Shown: piece after piece, positions 43,917 through 53,475 of the stretch
How the letters are laid out: each line of letters starts with the position of its first letter
Numbering within the stretch: the first letter of the stretch is position 1
Source of the DNA: UBA2767 sp965228625
Lineage (GTDB): Bacteria; Pseudomonadota; Alphaproteobacteria; Rhizobiales; Methyloligellaceae
Direction of reading: 5' to 3'
Assembly (NCBI GenBank): GCA_965228625.1
Contig: OZ245829.1
Coordinates: 1,736,001-1,800,000, forward strand
Length of the DNA: 64,000 nt
The notes under the pieces: model-generated
Seen by the model: the letters and a program-made list of their open reading frames with translations, nothing else
What the model was told of the DNA's origin: nothing
Database searches by the model: none
Program-made: the position numbers and the translations under genes

Positions 43917-45754
43917 GCGACGCGGTCCTCCATAAGAAAGCCGCCGGATTGGCGCGACCAGAGTTGAGCGTAGAGCCCGCCCGCCTTGATCAGCTCATCA
44001 TGCGTGCCCTGTTCGAGGATACGTCCCTGGTCCATGACGACCAATCGGTCCATGGCGGCAATCGTCGACAGCCGATGGGCGATGGCGATCACGGTCTTGC
44101 CCCGCATCAGATTGACAAGCTGATCCTGGATCGCCGCCTCGACCTCGGAGTCGAGCGCCGATGTCGCCTCATCGAGAACGAGGATGGGCGCGTCCTCCAG
44201 CAGGACCCGGGCAATCGCAACGCGCTGGCGCTGTCCCCCCGAGAGCTGGACGCCACGCTCACCGACATGGGCATGGTAGCCCTCGCGGCCCGCCTGGTCC
44301 TTCAGCGAAAGGATGAACTCGTGCGCATGGGCCTTCTTCGCCGCCGCTATCACATCGTCTTCATTCGCGTCCGCCGAACCGTACAGAATGTTGTCCAGCA
44401 CCGAACGATGCAGCAGCGAGGCGTCCTGAGTGACCATGCCGATCTGGGAGCGCAGGCTGTCCTGTGTCGCGTCGGCGATGTCATGGCCGTCGATGCAGAT
44501 GCGGCCCCGTTCCACGTCGTAGAACCGCAACAGCAGATTGACGAGCGTCGACTTGCCCGCGCCGGAGCGGCCGACCAGACCGACTTTTTCGCCGGGCTCG
44601 ATGACCAGCGACAGACCGTCGATCGCGCCGGTCTCCTTGCCGTAGTGGAAGTGCACGTCCTCGTAGCTGATCCGGCCGTTCGTCACCTTGAGCGGCTTCG
44701 CATTCGGCCTGTCGGTGACGGCATGGGGCTTGGATATGGTCTCGAGCCCCTCCTGCACCGTTCCGATGTTCTCGAAAATGCTGGTGACCACGAACATGAC
44801 CCAGCCGGCCATGTTGTTGATGCGGATGATGAGTCCCATCACCAGCGCAATCGCGCCGATGGTGATCAGCCCCTGCCCCCATAGCCAGAGCGCCAGCACG
44901 CCGGTCCCGACCATGAGAATGCCGTTCAGGATCCACACGGCGATCTCCATCGCCGTGATCAGCCTCAACTCGTCGCGGAACTTCTCGGTCTGCTCGGTGA
45001 TTGCTTCACGCGCATAGTCGTCCTCGCGATCGGCGTGGGCGAACAGCTTGACCGTGAGAATGTTGGTGTAGCTGTCGACGATGCGGCCCGTAAGCATGGA
45101 GCGCGCCTCGGACATGACGGTGGCGCGGTGTTTGACGCGCGGCACGAAATACCAGAGCACTCCGATGAAGCCGACGATCCACACCACCAGCGGCACCATC
45201 AGCCGCACATCCGCCTGCGAGAAAATCGCAAGCGTAAGCACCGTGTAGATCGTGACGAACCAGACCGTGTCAACGAGCTCGACAACCGACTCACGCAGGC
45301 TGGGTGCTGTCTGCATGATCTTGTTGGCGATCCGTCCGGCAAAATCGCCCTGGAAGAAGGCAAGGCTCTGACGCAGGACATACCTGTGCGTCTGCCAGCG
45401 AATCAGGCTGGTGAAATTCGGGATAATGGCCAGATTGACCAACGACGCATGGATGGCGAACAGGATCGGCCGTGCGATCATCGCCACGAACGCCATCCAC
45501 AACAGAAGCGGACCGTTGTCGTAAAGGAACTGCGACGGGTTTTCCGCATCCTTCACCAGATCGACGATGTCGCCGACATAGGCGATCAGCGCGACCTCGA
45601 CCAGCGCGGCAAAAAATCCGCTCACCAGGACGCCGAGAAAGACCGGCCAAACCTGCACGAGGAAATGCCCGTAGAACTTCACCAGCTCGGACGGTGGGCG
45701 CTCGACGTCGCCGGCGCGGAAGGGATCGATGAGGGAGTTCAGTCGGGCAATCAT
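43913..45754 (-). CDS. ABC exporter, fused permease and ATPase (MsbA-like)
   Basis: 613 residues: about six membrane helices in the first 330, then one nucleotide-binding domain. Walker A is GLVGRSGAGKSTLVNLLLRF, signature LSGGQRQRVAIARVLL, Walker B ILVLDEATSAL, and the H-loop IAIAHRLSTIAAMDRL. It would act as a homodimer. Lipid, drug or peptide export are all possible. Single gene; the 232 bases upstream to the enoyl-CoA hydratase gene show nothing specific. Confidence 0.92.
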   Translation of the reverse strand: MIARLNSLIDPFRAGDVERPPSELVKFYGHFLVQVWPVFLGVLVSGFFAALVEVALIAYVGDIVDLVKDAENPSQFLYDNGPLLLWMAFVAMIARPILFAIHASLVNLAIIPNFTSLIRWQTHRYVLRQSLAFFQGDFAGRIANKIMQTAPSLRESVVELVDTVWFVTIYTVLTLAIFSQADVRLMVPLVVWIVGFIGVLWYFVPRVKHRATVMSEARSMLTGRIVDSYTNILTVKLFAHADREDDYAREAITEQTEKFRDELRLITAMEIAVWILNGILMVGTGVLALWLWGQGLITIGAIALVMGLIIRINNMAGWVMFVVTSIFENIGTVQEGLETISKPHAVTDRPNAKPLKVTNGRISYEDVHFHYGKETGAIDGLSLVIEPGEKVGLVGRSGAGKSTLVNLLLRFYDVERGRICIDGHDIADATQDSLRSQIGMVTQDASLLHRSVLDNILYGSADANEDDVIAAAKKAHAHEFILSLKDQAGREGYHAHVGERGVQLSGGQRQRVAIARVLLEDAPILVLDEATSALDSEVEAAIQDQLVNLMRGKTVIAIAHRLSTIAAMDRLVVMDQGRILEQGTHDELIKAGGLYAQLWSRQSGGFLMEDRVA

Positions 45755-45986
45755 GGCTTCGCTCCTGCCACGTAAAATACGAATCGAAGAAAGGTCGATG
45801 CGTGCGGCCGGGGCGAAGCGTGCGAAATCGGCTTCGCGAGGAACTTTGTCAGTCTGTGACTAAGGGCCGCCGGTCAATAGAAGGTTACAGCGATACCGGA
45901 CATGCTGAGGTCCTCATAGTTGATTCAATGTGTCAACGTTGGCTGCGTAATCCGAGAGTGCGTCGGAAACAAGGCAGCGGCGGTTC

Positions 45987-46781
45987 TTATGGCGCCGGAT
46001 ACCAGCTTGGCTTTCTTTTCTCAAGGAAGCTCTTCACGCCTTCTTCCGCCTCGTCCGTGTAGCGCAGTTTCGCGTGCTCCTGCACAAGCTGCTCGAATTC
46101 CTCTTCCGTGAACGTCAGACCGGAAAGGCGGAGGGCCTCGGACTTGACCTGCGCGAGCGTCGCCGGTGCGCAGTGAAGCAGGGAATCGATGGTCGGCTCG
46201 ACAGCCTCGTCGAGCTGCCCTTCGCCGCAGACTTCGTCGACGAACCCGATTTGAAAAGCCCGTTCGGCGTCAAAGCGTTCGCAAGTGAGGCTGTAACGGC
46301 GCATGCGCGCCGGCCCGAGGCGGGCTGCGAGCTGGCGCATGATGATGGCCGGCACCAATCCCCAGCGCGCTTCGGTGACAGCGAACATCGCGGTCTCTTC
46401 GGCGATCACGATGTCGGAGGAGGCCGCGAGGCCCGTCCCACCGCCGAAACAGGCGCCATGAACGAGCGCGATTACCGGCTTCGGGCAGGTCAACAAGCCG
46501 AAGAAGGCCTTGCGGGTTGCACGGGAGACCTCGAGATTGTCTTCAAACGGCTTGGACCGGTTTTCCTCGATCCATTTCAGGTCCGCGCCGGCCTGGAAAT
46601 GCCGGCCATTGCCACGCAGAAGGATGATGCGGACGGCATCGTCCGCGCCCAGCGTCTCGGCGCGCTCCGTCAACGCGGCGATGACGTCGCTATTGTAGGC
46701 GTTGTTCACTTCCGGGCGGTTCAACCGAAGGGTTGCAACACCACGCGCGTCGATATCGGTCAGGATAACGGGTTCACTCAT
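45987..46781 (-). CDS. Enoyl-CoA hydratase/isomerase family protein
   Basis: 264-residue crotonase. The oxyanion-hole regions are FQAGADLKWIEENR and VHGACFGGGTGLAASSDIVI; the second-site catalytic position is in TEARWGLVPAIIM. The Glu positions that hydrate enoyl-CoA are partly altered, so related lyase or isomerase chemistry (methylglutaconyl-CoA hydratase-type) cannot be excluded. Last gene of the minus-strand operon that begins with the MmgE/PrpD gene. Confidence 0.85.
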   Translation of the reverse strand: MSEPVILTDIDARGVATLRLNRPEVNNAYNSDVIAALTERAETLGADDAVRIILLRGNGRHFQAGADLKWIEENRSKPFEDNLEVSRATRKAFFGLLTCPKPVIALVHGACFGGGTGLAASSDIVIAEETAMFAVTEARWGLVPAIIMRQLAARLGPARMRRYSLTCERFDAERAFQIGFVDEVCGEGQLDEAVEPTIDSLLHCAPATLAQVKSEALRLSGLTFTEEEFEQLVQEHAKLRYTDEAEEGVKSFLEKRKPSWYPAP

Positions 46782-46787
46782 TTTTCT

Positions 46788-47984
46788 TCAGATCACTTTC
46801 GCCTTGCGAAGGGTTTCGAGCTTTTCGGTCGAGTAGCCGAGACCGGAGAGGAGTTCATCGGTATGCTGGCCGAGTTTCGGGGCCGGGTTCGCAGGTACGT
46901 CCGCACCTCCGCTGCGGACCGGCGAGGCCAGCATGCGGTAGTCCCCATGTCCTTCGAGATGCACCGTCTGGATTCCATGCCGTTCGGCGACGAACGGATT
47001 GTCCATGGCCTCGGCGATACCGTTGATCGCCGCCGCCGGAACAATGCCGGCGAAGACATCGAGCCACTCGGCCGTCGTCTTTTGCGCGAGCTCTGCGTCG
47101 AGCATTTCCTGGATCAATTCGCGGTGCTCGAGCCGATCCTTGAATCGGGCGAAGCGCGGGTCTTCCGCCCACTCCTCCTTTCCGAGTAGCTTGCACAGCG
47201 CCGGCCAGAACTTCTCCTTGTTGCACATCAGGAAAATCCAGCCGTCCTTTGTGGTGTAGAGCTGGCATGGCGTAAGCATGGGATGGCCGGACCGCGGCAG
47301 GCGGTCCTGCTCATGACCCTCGTTCAGATACCAGATTGCGGGATAGGCGGCGTTGCACATGGCCACGTCGAACAGGCTCACGTCCATATTCCGTCCCACG
47401 CCGCTCGTGCGCGCACCGGTCAGACCAGCCAGCAAGGCGTAGGCCAGCGCCAGGCCCGTCATCTGATCGACCACGGAGAGCCCGAAACGGGTCGGTGGTG
47501 TGTTGGGCTCGCCGGTAAGCGCGAAGTAACCGGCTTCGGCCTGCATCAGATAATCGAAACCGGGCCAGCTCGCACGCGACCCCTCGCGGCCATAGGCCGA
47601 CAGATGCGCGCAGACGATTTTCGGGTTTCGACCCTTCAGGCTCTCATAGGTGAGGCCGAGCTTCTCGGGCACATCGCCGCGCAGATTCGAGGCGACCGCA
47701 TCGGCGCTCTCGACGAGATCGAGGAACACCTCCCGGCCCTCCGGCGCCGAAAGGTCGAGCGACAGACTCTTCTTGTTGCGATTGTAGGCATGGAAGAATT
47801 CCGAGTCCTCGGGCGTGAAGAAATACGGCCCCACGTCGCGGGCGAAATCGCCGCCGGTATTGGGATTCTCGATCTTGATGAGTTCCGCGCCCTGGTCGGC
47901 CAGAAACAATGTTCCGAACGGTCCTGCGCCGTATTGTTCGATGGCGAGTACCCGGACGCCTTCAAGCGGAAGCTGCATACCCAT
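46788..47984 (-). CDS. CaiB/BaiF-family CoA transferase
   Basis: Class III CoA transferase of about 398 residues from the ATG at 47984 (ATG at 47978 also fits). N-terminal LEGVRVLAIEQYGAGPFGTL, ELIKIENPNTGGDFARD for CoA binding, and catalytic Asp in WPGFDYLMQAEAG. It activates a carboxylic acid by taking CoA from a donor such as succinyl-CoA. The gene begins 5 bases after the acyl-CoA dehydrogenase stop. It likely activates the pathway's acid before the dehydrogenase acts. Confidence 0.9.
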   Translation of the reverse strand: MGMQLPLEGVRVLAIEQYGAGPFGTLFLADQGAELIKIENPNTGGDFARDVGPYFFTPEDSEFFHAYNRNKKSLSLDLSAPEGREVFLDLVESADAVASNLRGDVPEKLGLTYESLKGRNPKIVCAHLSAYGREGSRASWPGFDYLMQAEAGYFALTGEPNTPPTRFGLSVVDQMTGLALAYALLAGLTGARTSGVGRNMDVSLFDVAMCNAAYPAIWYLNEGHEQDRLPRSGHPMLTPCQLYTTKDGWIFLMCNKEKFWPALCKLLGKEEWAEDPRFARFKDRLEHRELIQEMLDAELAQKTTAEWLDVFAGIVPAAAINGIAEAMDNPFVAERHGIQTVHLEGHGDYRMLASPVRSGGADVPANPAPKLGQHTDELLSGLGYSTEKLETLRKAKVI

Positions 47985-47988
47985 GCCG

Positions 47989-49152
47989 CTAAACCGGATA
48001 CCTTTTGACGAGTTGCCGGGCGATGATGATGCGTTGCAGTTCGTTGGTGCCCTCGCCGATCGCCAGCAACGGCGCATCACGGTAATAGCGCTCCACGTTG
48101 TATTCCTTCGAATAGCCATAGGCGCCGTGGATGCGCATCGCTTCCGCTGCATTCTCCATCGCGGCTTCCGACGCAAACAGCTTCGCCATTCCGGCCTCGA
48201 GATCGGCACGCCGGCCCTCGTCATAGGCAATAGACGCCTGTTCGGTCAGGAGCTGCGCGGCCTCAACGCGGGTCGCCATGTCGGCCAGCTTGATCTGGAT
48301 CGACTGATGCTCGCAGATCGGCTTGCCGAAGGTCTTGCGCGTCTGCGCATAGGCCAGCGCCTCTTCGAAAGCGGCCCGCGCGACGCCCACGCCGCGCGCG
48401 GCGACGTTTATGCGTCCCTGCTCGAGCCCGTTCAGGATCTGCTGCAGGCCCTGGCCCTCTTCCGCGCCGATCAGATTCTTCACCGGAACCCGTACGTCCT
48501 TGAATTCAATGCCGCCCGTATCGACGCCGCGATAGCCGAGCTTCTCCAGCTTGGAGGGAACGTAACCGGCTTCCCTCGGCACCAGGACGAGGCTCATCCC
48601 CTTGTAGGCGGGTTCCGCCTTGGTGTCCGTCTTCACCAGTACGGCGAGGATATTGCCTTTCACCGAATTGGTGATCCACATCTTCGATCCGTTGATGACG
48701 TAGTCGTCGCCATCGCGGTCGGCCCGGGTGCGGATGCCTTGCAGGTCGGTCCCCGCATCCGGCTCGGTGAGGCCGATCCCGCCTCGTAATTCGCCGGATG
48801 CGAATTTGGGCAGGTACTCCTGTTTCATCTCGTCGGTGCCGAAGTGCTCGACCGCCCGTGCCATGACGAGATGGGCGCCGATGATGCCGCCGACGGACAT
48901 CCAGACGCGTGCGATCTCTTCCATGATTTTCGCGAAGGTGGCGCACGACAGGCCGAGCCCGCCATACTCCTGTCCGATGGTCGTGCCGAACAGGCCAAGC
49001 TCCGCCATCTTGTCGGCGATCTCCTGCGGATACTCGTCGCGCGCCTCAAGATCGTGGGCGTAAGGTTCGACATCGCGCCTGAGGAACTGGCGGACGCTGT
49101 CGAGGATCAGGGCCTCGTCCTCGTCGGGTGTAATGTTTCTGATCTGCTCCAT
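47989..49152 (-). CDS. Acyl-CoA dehydrogenase
   Basis: FAD enzyme of 387 residues. FAD and substrate contacts are GIGLTEPDAGTDLQGIRT and MWITNSVKGN; the C-terminal catalytic Glu lies in AIGEGTNELQRI, as in medium- and short-chain enzymes. RKTFGKPICEHQSIQ is the interdomain signature. Three bases separate it from the MaoC gene. Electrons would pass to ETF, which is not in this window. Confidence 0.92.
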   Translation of the reverse strand: MEQIRNITPDEDEALILDSVRQFLRRDVEPYAHDLEARDEYPQEIADKMAELGLFGTTIGQEYGGLGLSCATFAKIMEEIARVWMSVGGIIGAHLVMARAVEHFGTDEMKQEYLPKFASGELRGGIGLTEPDAGTDLQGIRTRADRDGDDYVINGSKMWITNSVKGNILAVLVKTDTKAEPAYKGMSLVLVPREAGYVPSKLEKLGYRGVDTGGIEFKDVRVPVKNLIGAEEGQGLQQILNGLEQGRINVAARGVGVARAAFEEALAYAQTRKTFGKPICEHQSIQIKLADMATRVEAAQLLTEQASIAYDEGRRADLEAGMAKLFASEAAMENAAEAMRIHGAYGYSKEYNVERYYRDAPLLAIGEGTNELQRIIIARQLVKRYPV

Positions 49153-49155
49153 GTC

Positions 49156-49674
49156 TCAATATCCGATCTTGTCATCCACCGCGTGACCCCTCTTCGGGAT
49201 CAGCATGCTGCGTTCAAACGACATGAATTCGCTCCCGTCCGCCTTCTTGCCGGTCGTCCGGACGGTGACGATGCCCTGCGTCGGCCGGGAATTGGATTCG
49301 CGCTTCGAAAGGACCTCCGACTCGGCATAGACCGTGTCGCCGATGTAAACCGGCCCGGTCAGCTTGATCTTGTCCCAGCCGAGATTGGCAACCGTCTTCT
49401 GGCTGATGTCCGACACGCTCATTCCGACAACGATTGAGAGCGTCAGGCAGGAATTGACCAGAGGCTTGCCGAACTCGCTTTTCGCCGCATACTCGAAATC
49501 GAAGTGAAGCGGATGCTGATTCATGGTCAGCAGGGTGAACCAGGTGTTGTCGGCTTCCGAGATCGTCCGACCCGGGCGGTGCTCATAGACGTCGCCGATC
49601 TCGAATTCCTCGAAATAACGTCCGTAGGATTCGCGATACCGGCCCTTGGCAACTTCCTTCGCTTCGGCAACCAT
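49156..49674 (-). CDS. MaoC-family (hot-dog) dehydratase
   Basis: 172 residues from the ATG at 49674. The R-hydratase motif is seen as DNTWFTLLTMNQHPLHFD with catalytic Asp and His, followed by GKPLVNSCLTLSIVVGMS. Resembles mesaconyl-CoA hydratase-like MaoC proteins. It starts 5 bases after the MmgE/PrpD stop and presumably hydrates or dehydrates the CoA ester made by the neighbouring transferase and dehydrogenase. Confidence 0.88.
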   Translation of the reverse strand: MVAEAKEVAKGRYRESYGRYFEEFEIGDVYEHRPGRTISEADNTWFTLLTMNQHPLHFDFEYAAKSEFGKPLVNSCLTLSIVVGMSVSDISQKTVANLGWDKIKLTGPVYIGDTVYAESEVLSKRESNSRPTQGIVTVRTTGKKADGSEFMSFERSMLIPKRGHAVDDKIGY

Positions 49675-49678
49675 TGAA

Positions 49679-51058
49679 CTAGGCACTCCTGGTTTGACTG
49701 AGCGCCATGATCGCCGAGACGGAATTCGCCTGCTCCAGGGCGAGCAGTGAGGCCGCGAGCCGGTCGGCGCCATCCTGCCCGAGATACGGCGCGCACAGGC
49801 CGTCGAACTTGCTGCGGAACTCGCCGTCATCGAGAAAATTGTCCGGCTCGCCCTTGGGCACCACGACCAGTTTCTCAAACGCGCCGTTCCGCGTCCTGAT
49901 GCGCGCCACGCCGCTCATGTTCGCCGGAAACTCGGCCTCGGCCTGCGGATCGACAATCGGTTTCACCCGGGCCGCCAGAGCGCGTGTGGTCTCATCGTCC
50001 AGATGTTTCCTGTAATCGTCCCAGGCAAGGCCGCCTTCCCTCACCGCGACCGCCGCGCAGAACGGCATGGAAAACTGCCCGTCGACCACGCTCTTGGGTT
50101 TGGTCTTGTCTTCAGGACCACCGATGATCTTCCAGCCCGTTTCGGACAGACCGATTTCGACTTCTTCCACCTCGTCGGCGGCAATTCCGTGCTCTTTCAT
50201 CAACGCGACGATCGCGTCGATGGCCGCATGCGAGTATCGGCAGGAGGGATAGGGCTTTACGGCAAGGCGCATCGTCTCCCACGTGGTGCCGAGGTCGGCG
50301 GACGCCCTTTGGGAATCGGATTTCGGCGAATAGACCCGCAAGAACCCGGCGCGGCCCTCGAATGCCTGCTCCGGACCCTTGAAGCCCTCCACGGCCATGG
50401 CCGCGCACATCAGCCCGTTCTGGGCAGCCTGGCCGACATGCGAGCGCTTGGTCCACGCGCCGTCCACGAGGAACTCCATGGAGCCCGCCGCCTGGCTGAG
50501 TGCAATGCCGAACGCGTTCCGGATGCCGTCGGCATCGAGACCGAGCAATTTGCCCGCCGCCGCCGCGGCTCCGAATACGCCGCACGTCGCGGTGGGATGG
50601 AAACCCTGGTCGTAATGCGCGGTCGGGTTCAAAGCCAGAGACAAGCGAATCTGCACCTCATAGCCGGCGACGACGGCCGCAATGAGTTCTTTCCCCGAAG
50701 CGTCGTTCATCTCCGCGGCCGCCAGGGCGGCCGGGACGATCGGCGCGGAGGAATGGATCGATCCCTCGGCGTGGGTATCGTCGAAGTCGAGGGAGTGCGC
50801 GAGCGCTCCGTTGATGAGCGCCGCCGCCGGGGGTGCATATGCGCGTTCATCTCCAATGACAGAACAGGCGCCATCGGCAAGCCCGAGCTTCTCGACCGCC
50901 GCAATCAGGCTCGGCGTTGACTCCGCATCGTTGCGGGCGCGGACAATGATACCGGTAATGTCCAGGATGAGACGCTTGGCGCGCTCCGTGACCTCTTGCG
51001 GAATATCCTCGTAACGCAGGCTCCCGACAAACTCGGCAAGCTCGCTCGTGGTACCCAT
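49679..51058 (-). CDS. MmgE/PrpD-family protein (2-methylcitrate dehydratase / cis-aconitate decarboxylase fold)
   Basis: 459 residues. Conserved segments are AALINGALAHSLDFDDTHAE, YDQGFHPTATCGVFGAAAA, KRSHVGQAAQNGL and KPYPSCRYSHAAIDAI. The family includes 2-methylcitrate dehydratase, cis-aconitate decarboxylase and allylmalonyl/alkylsuccinate-type enzymes. No methylcitrate synthase or lyase is nearby, so propionate catabolism is not supported. First gene of a five-gene minus-strand operon, divergent from the GntR regulator and its palindrome. Confidence 0.88.
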   Translation of the reverse strand: MGTTSELAEFVGSLRYEDIPQEVTERAKRLILDITGIIVRARNDAESTPSLIAAVEKLGLADGACSVIGDERAYAPPAAALINGALAHSLDFDDTHAEGSIHSSAPIVPAALAAAEMNDASGKELIAAVVAGYEVQIRLSLALNPTAHYDQGFHPTATCGVFGAAAAAGKLLGLDADGIRNAFGIALSQAAGSMEFLVDGAWTKRSHVGQAAQNGLMCAAMAVEGFKGPEQAFEGRAGFLRVYSPKSDSQRASADLGTTWETMRLAVKPYPSCRYSHAAIDAIVALMKEHGIAADEVEEVEIGLSETGWKIIGGPEDKTKPKSVVDGQFSMPFCAAVAVREGGLAWDDYRKHLDDETTRALAARVKPIVDPQAEAEFPANMSGVARIRTRNGAFEKLVVVPKGEPDNFLDDGEFRSKFDGLCAPYLGQDGADRLAASLLALEQANSVSAIMALSQTRSA

Positions 51059-51112
51059 GACTGACCTCCCTTGCGAAGCGCTTCGGCCTTGCGTGCGCTC
51101 CGTGTCTTATAC

Positions 51113-51130
51113 ATAATGTCCGGACATTAT
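51113..51130. promoter_or_regulatory. Perfect 18-base palindrome, likely GntR operator
   Basis: ATAATGTCCGGACATTAT is a perfect dyad centred in the 110-base gap between the divergent MmgE/PrpD and GntR starts. Its size, central location and flanking GntR gene match autoregulated operators of HutC-type regulators. It probably controls both directions. Confidence 0.8.
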
Positions 51131-51168
51131 ATGTTGGCAATACACCAGAAAGCAACTCCCGTGCGTCA

Positions 51169-51906
51169 ATGACCGAGAACATGCCACTTTACCGGACGAT
51201 TGCAGATACACTGAGGCGCGAGATCCTGAGCGGCGGCTACGCCGTGGGCGATCCGTTTCCCAAGGAATTCGACCTCTGCGACCGATTCGATGTCAGCCGG
51301 CATACGATCCGCAGCGCGCTCAGCCGCCTCGAGCATGAAGGGCTGCTGAAACGCAACAAGGCAACGGGGACAGTTATTCGCTCAACGGAGCCATCTGCCG
51401 CTTTCATTCAGAAACTCGCGAGTGTTGACGATCTGCTGCAGTACCCAGTCGAGACGCGGCTCGATCCGAAGGGCTTCGAAGACATCAGTGCTGATGAAAC
51501 GGTCGCGGAATGGTTCGAAGCGCCCGTCGGCACACCGCTGTCCTGCATTCGAAGCGTGCGTTCGCGCATTGACGACGGCATGTTGTTGTGCTGGAGCGAG
51601 ATCTATGTTCGCCGGAAGTATGCCGGTGTCTTCGACGCGGTCGGCAAGGACACGCGGCCGGTCTACCGGATCGTCCAGCAGCGCTACGAGATCGAGATTT
51701 CCCGTGTCGAGGTCGAACTCGGCTCGGTCGCAATGATGAATCCGGAAGCGGCGTTTCTGATGGTCGACGAAGGTACCCCGGCGTTGCAGGTTCTGCGCCG
51801 CTACTATGAGCGTGACGGCTCCGTCTTCGAGACATCGGTCAGCCTGCATCCCCAGGACCGGTTCAATTACAAACTCACATTCTCAAACGAGCCGATGGGC
51901 GATTAA
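51169..51906 (+). CDS. GntR-family (HutC/UTRA) transcriptional regulator
   Basis: 245 residues: N-terminal winged helix with LYRTIADTLRREILSGGYAV and the recognition region DRFDVSRHTIRSALSRLEHE, then a UTRA ligand-binding domain ending with FETSVSLHPQDRFNYKL. No Shine-Dalgarno is evident; ATG at 51181 is an alternative start. Likely represses the divergent acyl-CoA operon and perhaps the D-aminoacylase gene downstream until an acid or acyl ligand binds. Confidence 0.9.
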   Translation: MTENMPLYRTIADTLRREILSGGYAVGDPFPKEFDLCDRFDVSRHTIRSALSRLEHEGLLKRNKATGTVIRSTEPSAAFIQKLASVDDLLQYPVETRLDPKGFEDISADETVAEWFEAPVGTPLSCIRSVRSRIDDGMLLCWSEIYVRRKYAGVFDAVGKDTRPVYRIVQQRYEIEISRVEVELGSVAMMNPEAAFLMVDEGTPALQVLRRYYERDGSVFETSVSLHPQDRFNYKLTFSNEPMGD

Positions 51907-52009
51907 TTGGGCTTACAGCCGGGACAAACCGGTGCGTCGTCTTGTACAAAGGTCCCATCAACGCCAAAAACATCCCGCACCCCTCGAGTAAGGCATGGTT
52001 TCAAGACAC

Positions 52010-53455
52010 ATGGATCTGGTCATCCGGAACGCCCGGATTTTTGACGGAACGGGCGCATCGGCCGTCGAAGGAGACCTCGCAGTTTCCGGCGATCGCATTG
52101 CCGCGATTGGTTCGTCGCTTGATTGCAATGCGAGCGAGGAAATCGACGCCGGCGGCAAGGCCCTGGCGCCCGGCTTCATCGACGCGCATACCCACGACGA
52201 CCGGATCGTGCTCGCCGAGCCGTCGATGGCGTGCAAGGTCAGTCAGGGCGTCACCACCGTCGTTACCGGCAATTGCGGTGTATCCATCGCACCGGTCGCG
52301 ATCGACTTTCGCCCACCGGGACCGCTCGATCTGATCTGCCCCGACCCGTCGGACTTTTTCGCCACTTTCACGGATTATTTCGCCGCGCTCGAAGCATCCC
52401 CACCGAGTGTGAATGTGATTGCCCAGGCCGGACATGCCTCGCTCCGCGTTGCGGTCATGGACAGTTACGACCGGCCCGCGACCAGGACCGAAATCGAGGA
52501 CATGAGAGCACTTCTGCGCCAGGCCCTGCGCGACGGCGCGGCCGGCTTCTCGACGGGGCTTTATTATCCCCCGGCAAATGCCGCACCGACCGAGGAGATC
52601 GAGGCCCTGGCAAAGGTGTTACACGAGGAGGGCGGTTTCCATTCCACGCATATGCGCGACGAAGCCGACGGCGTCGTCGACTCGCTCAACGAGACGTTTC
52701 GGATCGGACGAACCGCGGACATCCCCGTTATTGTCTCGCATCACAAATGCGTCGGGTTGGCCAACCACGGACGGTCGGCGGAAACCCTCAAAGTGATCGA
52801 CGCCGCCCGGGCAAAACAGCCGATCGGCCTCGACGTTTACCCCTATGTCGCCTCGTCGACGATCCTCAGGAAGGAACGTCTGGCGCTCTCCTCCCGGACC
52901 ATCGTGACCTGGTCGGACAAGGTGGAGGGGGTCGAAGGCCGCGACCTCGAGGACATCGCGAAGGAGATGGGGTTGTCGTTGGAGGAGACGGTTGACGCGA
53001 TCTCTCCGGCCGGCGCCATCTACTTCATGATGGACGAACAGGACGTGCGCGCAATCATGTCCTATCCGCCCACCATGATCGGCTCGGATGGCCTGCCGCA
53101 TGACCGCCATCCCCACCCGCGCCTTTGGGGCACGTTCCCGCGCGTGCTCGGACATTACTGTCGGGAGGAAGAGCTGTTCCCGCTGGAGACCGCGGTTCAC
53201 AAGATGACCGGACTGACGGCTCGGACCTTCGGGCTGAAGGACCGCGGAGTGCTCGGTGAGGGTGCGTTTGCCGACCTGGTGCTGTTCGACCCGGCCGACG
53301 TCATCGACAAGGCATCCTTTGATGAACCGCAGACCCCGGCGGCGGGTATCTTGCACGTCGTGGTGAACGGGCAAACGGTCTGGACGGAACAGGGCGCTGG
53401 CAACGCGCGGCCGGGCCGCGCCTTGCGCCGCGGATCCGAAATCACGCGTCACTGA
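52010..53455 (+). CDS. N-acyl-D-amino-acid deacylase (amidohydrolase)
   Basis: 481-residue zinc amidohydrolase from the ATG at 52010 (51995 also possible). N-terminal DLVIRNARIFDGTG, metal His pair in DAHTHDD, the metal Cys in TGNCGVSIAP, later ligands in STHMRDEA and IVSHHKCVG, and the catalytic Asp in MIGSDGLPHDRHPHPR. The family cleaves N-acyl-D-amino acids, and some members N-acyl-D-Glu or -Asp. It is probably under the adjacent GntR regulator; the released acid or amino acid might feed the divergent operon. Confidence 0.88.
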   Translation: MDLVIRNARIFDGTGASAVEGDLAVSGDRIAAIGSSLDCNASEEIDAGGKALAPGFIDAHTHDDRIVLAEPSMACKVSQGVTTVVTGNCGVSIAPVAIDFRPPGPLDLICPDPSDFFATFTDYFAALEASPPSVNVIAQAGHASLRVAVMDSYDRPATRTEIEDMRALLRQALRDGAAGFSTGLYYPPANAAPTEEIEALAKVLHEEGGFHSTHMRDEADGVVDSLNETFRIGRTADIPVIVSHHKCVGLANHGRSAETLKVIDAARAKQPIGLDVYPYVASSTILRKERLALSSRTIVTWSDKVEGVEGRDLEDIAKEMGLSLEETVDAISPAGAIYFMMDEQDVRAIMSYPPTMIGSDGLPHDRHPHPRLWGTFPRVLGHYCREEELFPLETAVHKMTGLTARTFGLKDRGVLGEGAFADLVLFDPADVIDKASFDEPQTPAAGILHVVVNGQTVWTEQGAGNARPGRALRRGSEITRH

Positions 53456-53475
53456 ACCGCAATCACGGAGCGACG

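Noticed and set aside
46074..47189. 371-codon plus-strand frame
   Set aside because: Antisense to the crotonase and CaiB/BaiF genes; no motif and no ribosome site.
49679..51058. Propionate catabolism by the methylcitrate cycle
   Set aside because: The MmgE/PrpD gene alone suggested it, but no methylcitrate synthase or methylisocitrate lyase is nearby and the operon partners are acyl-CoA enzymes.
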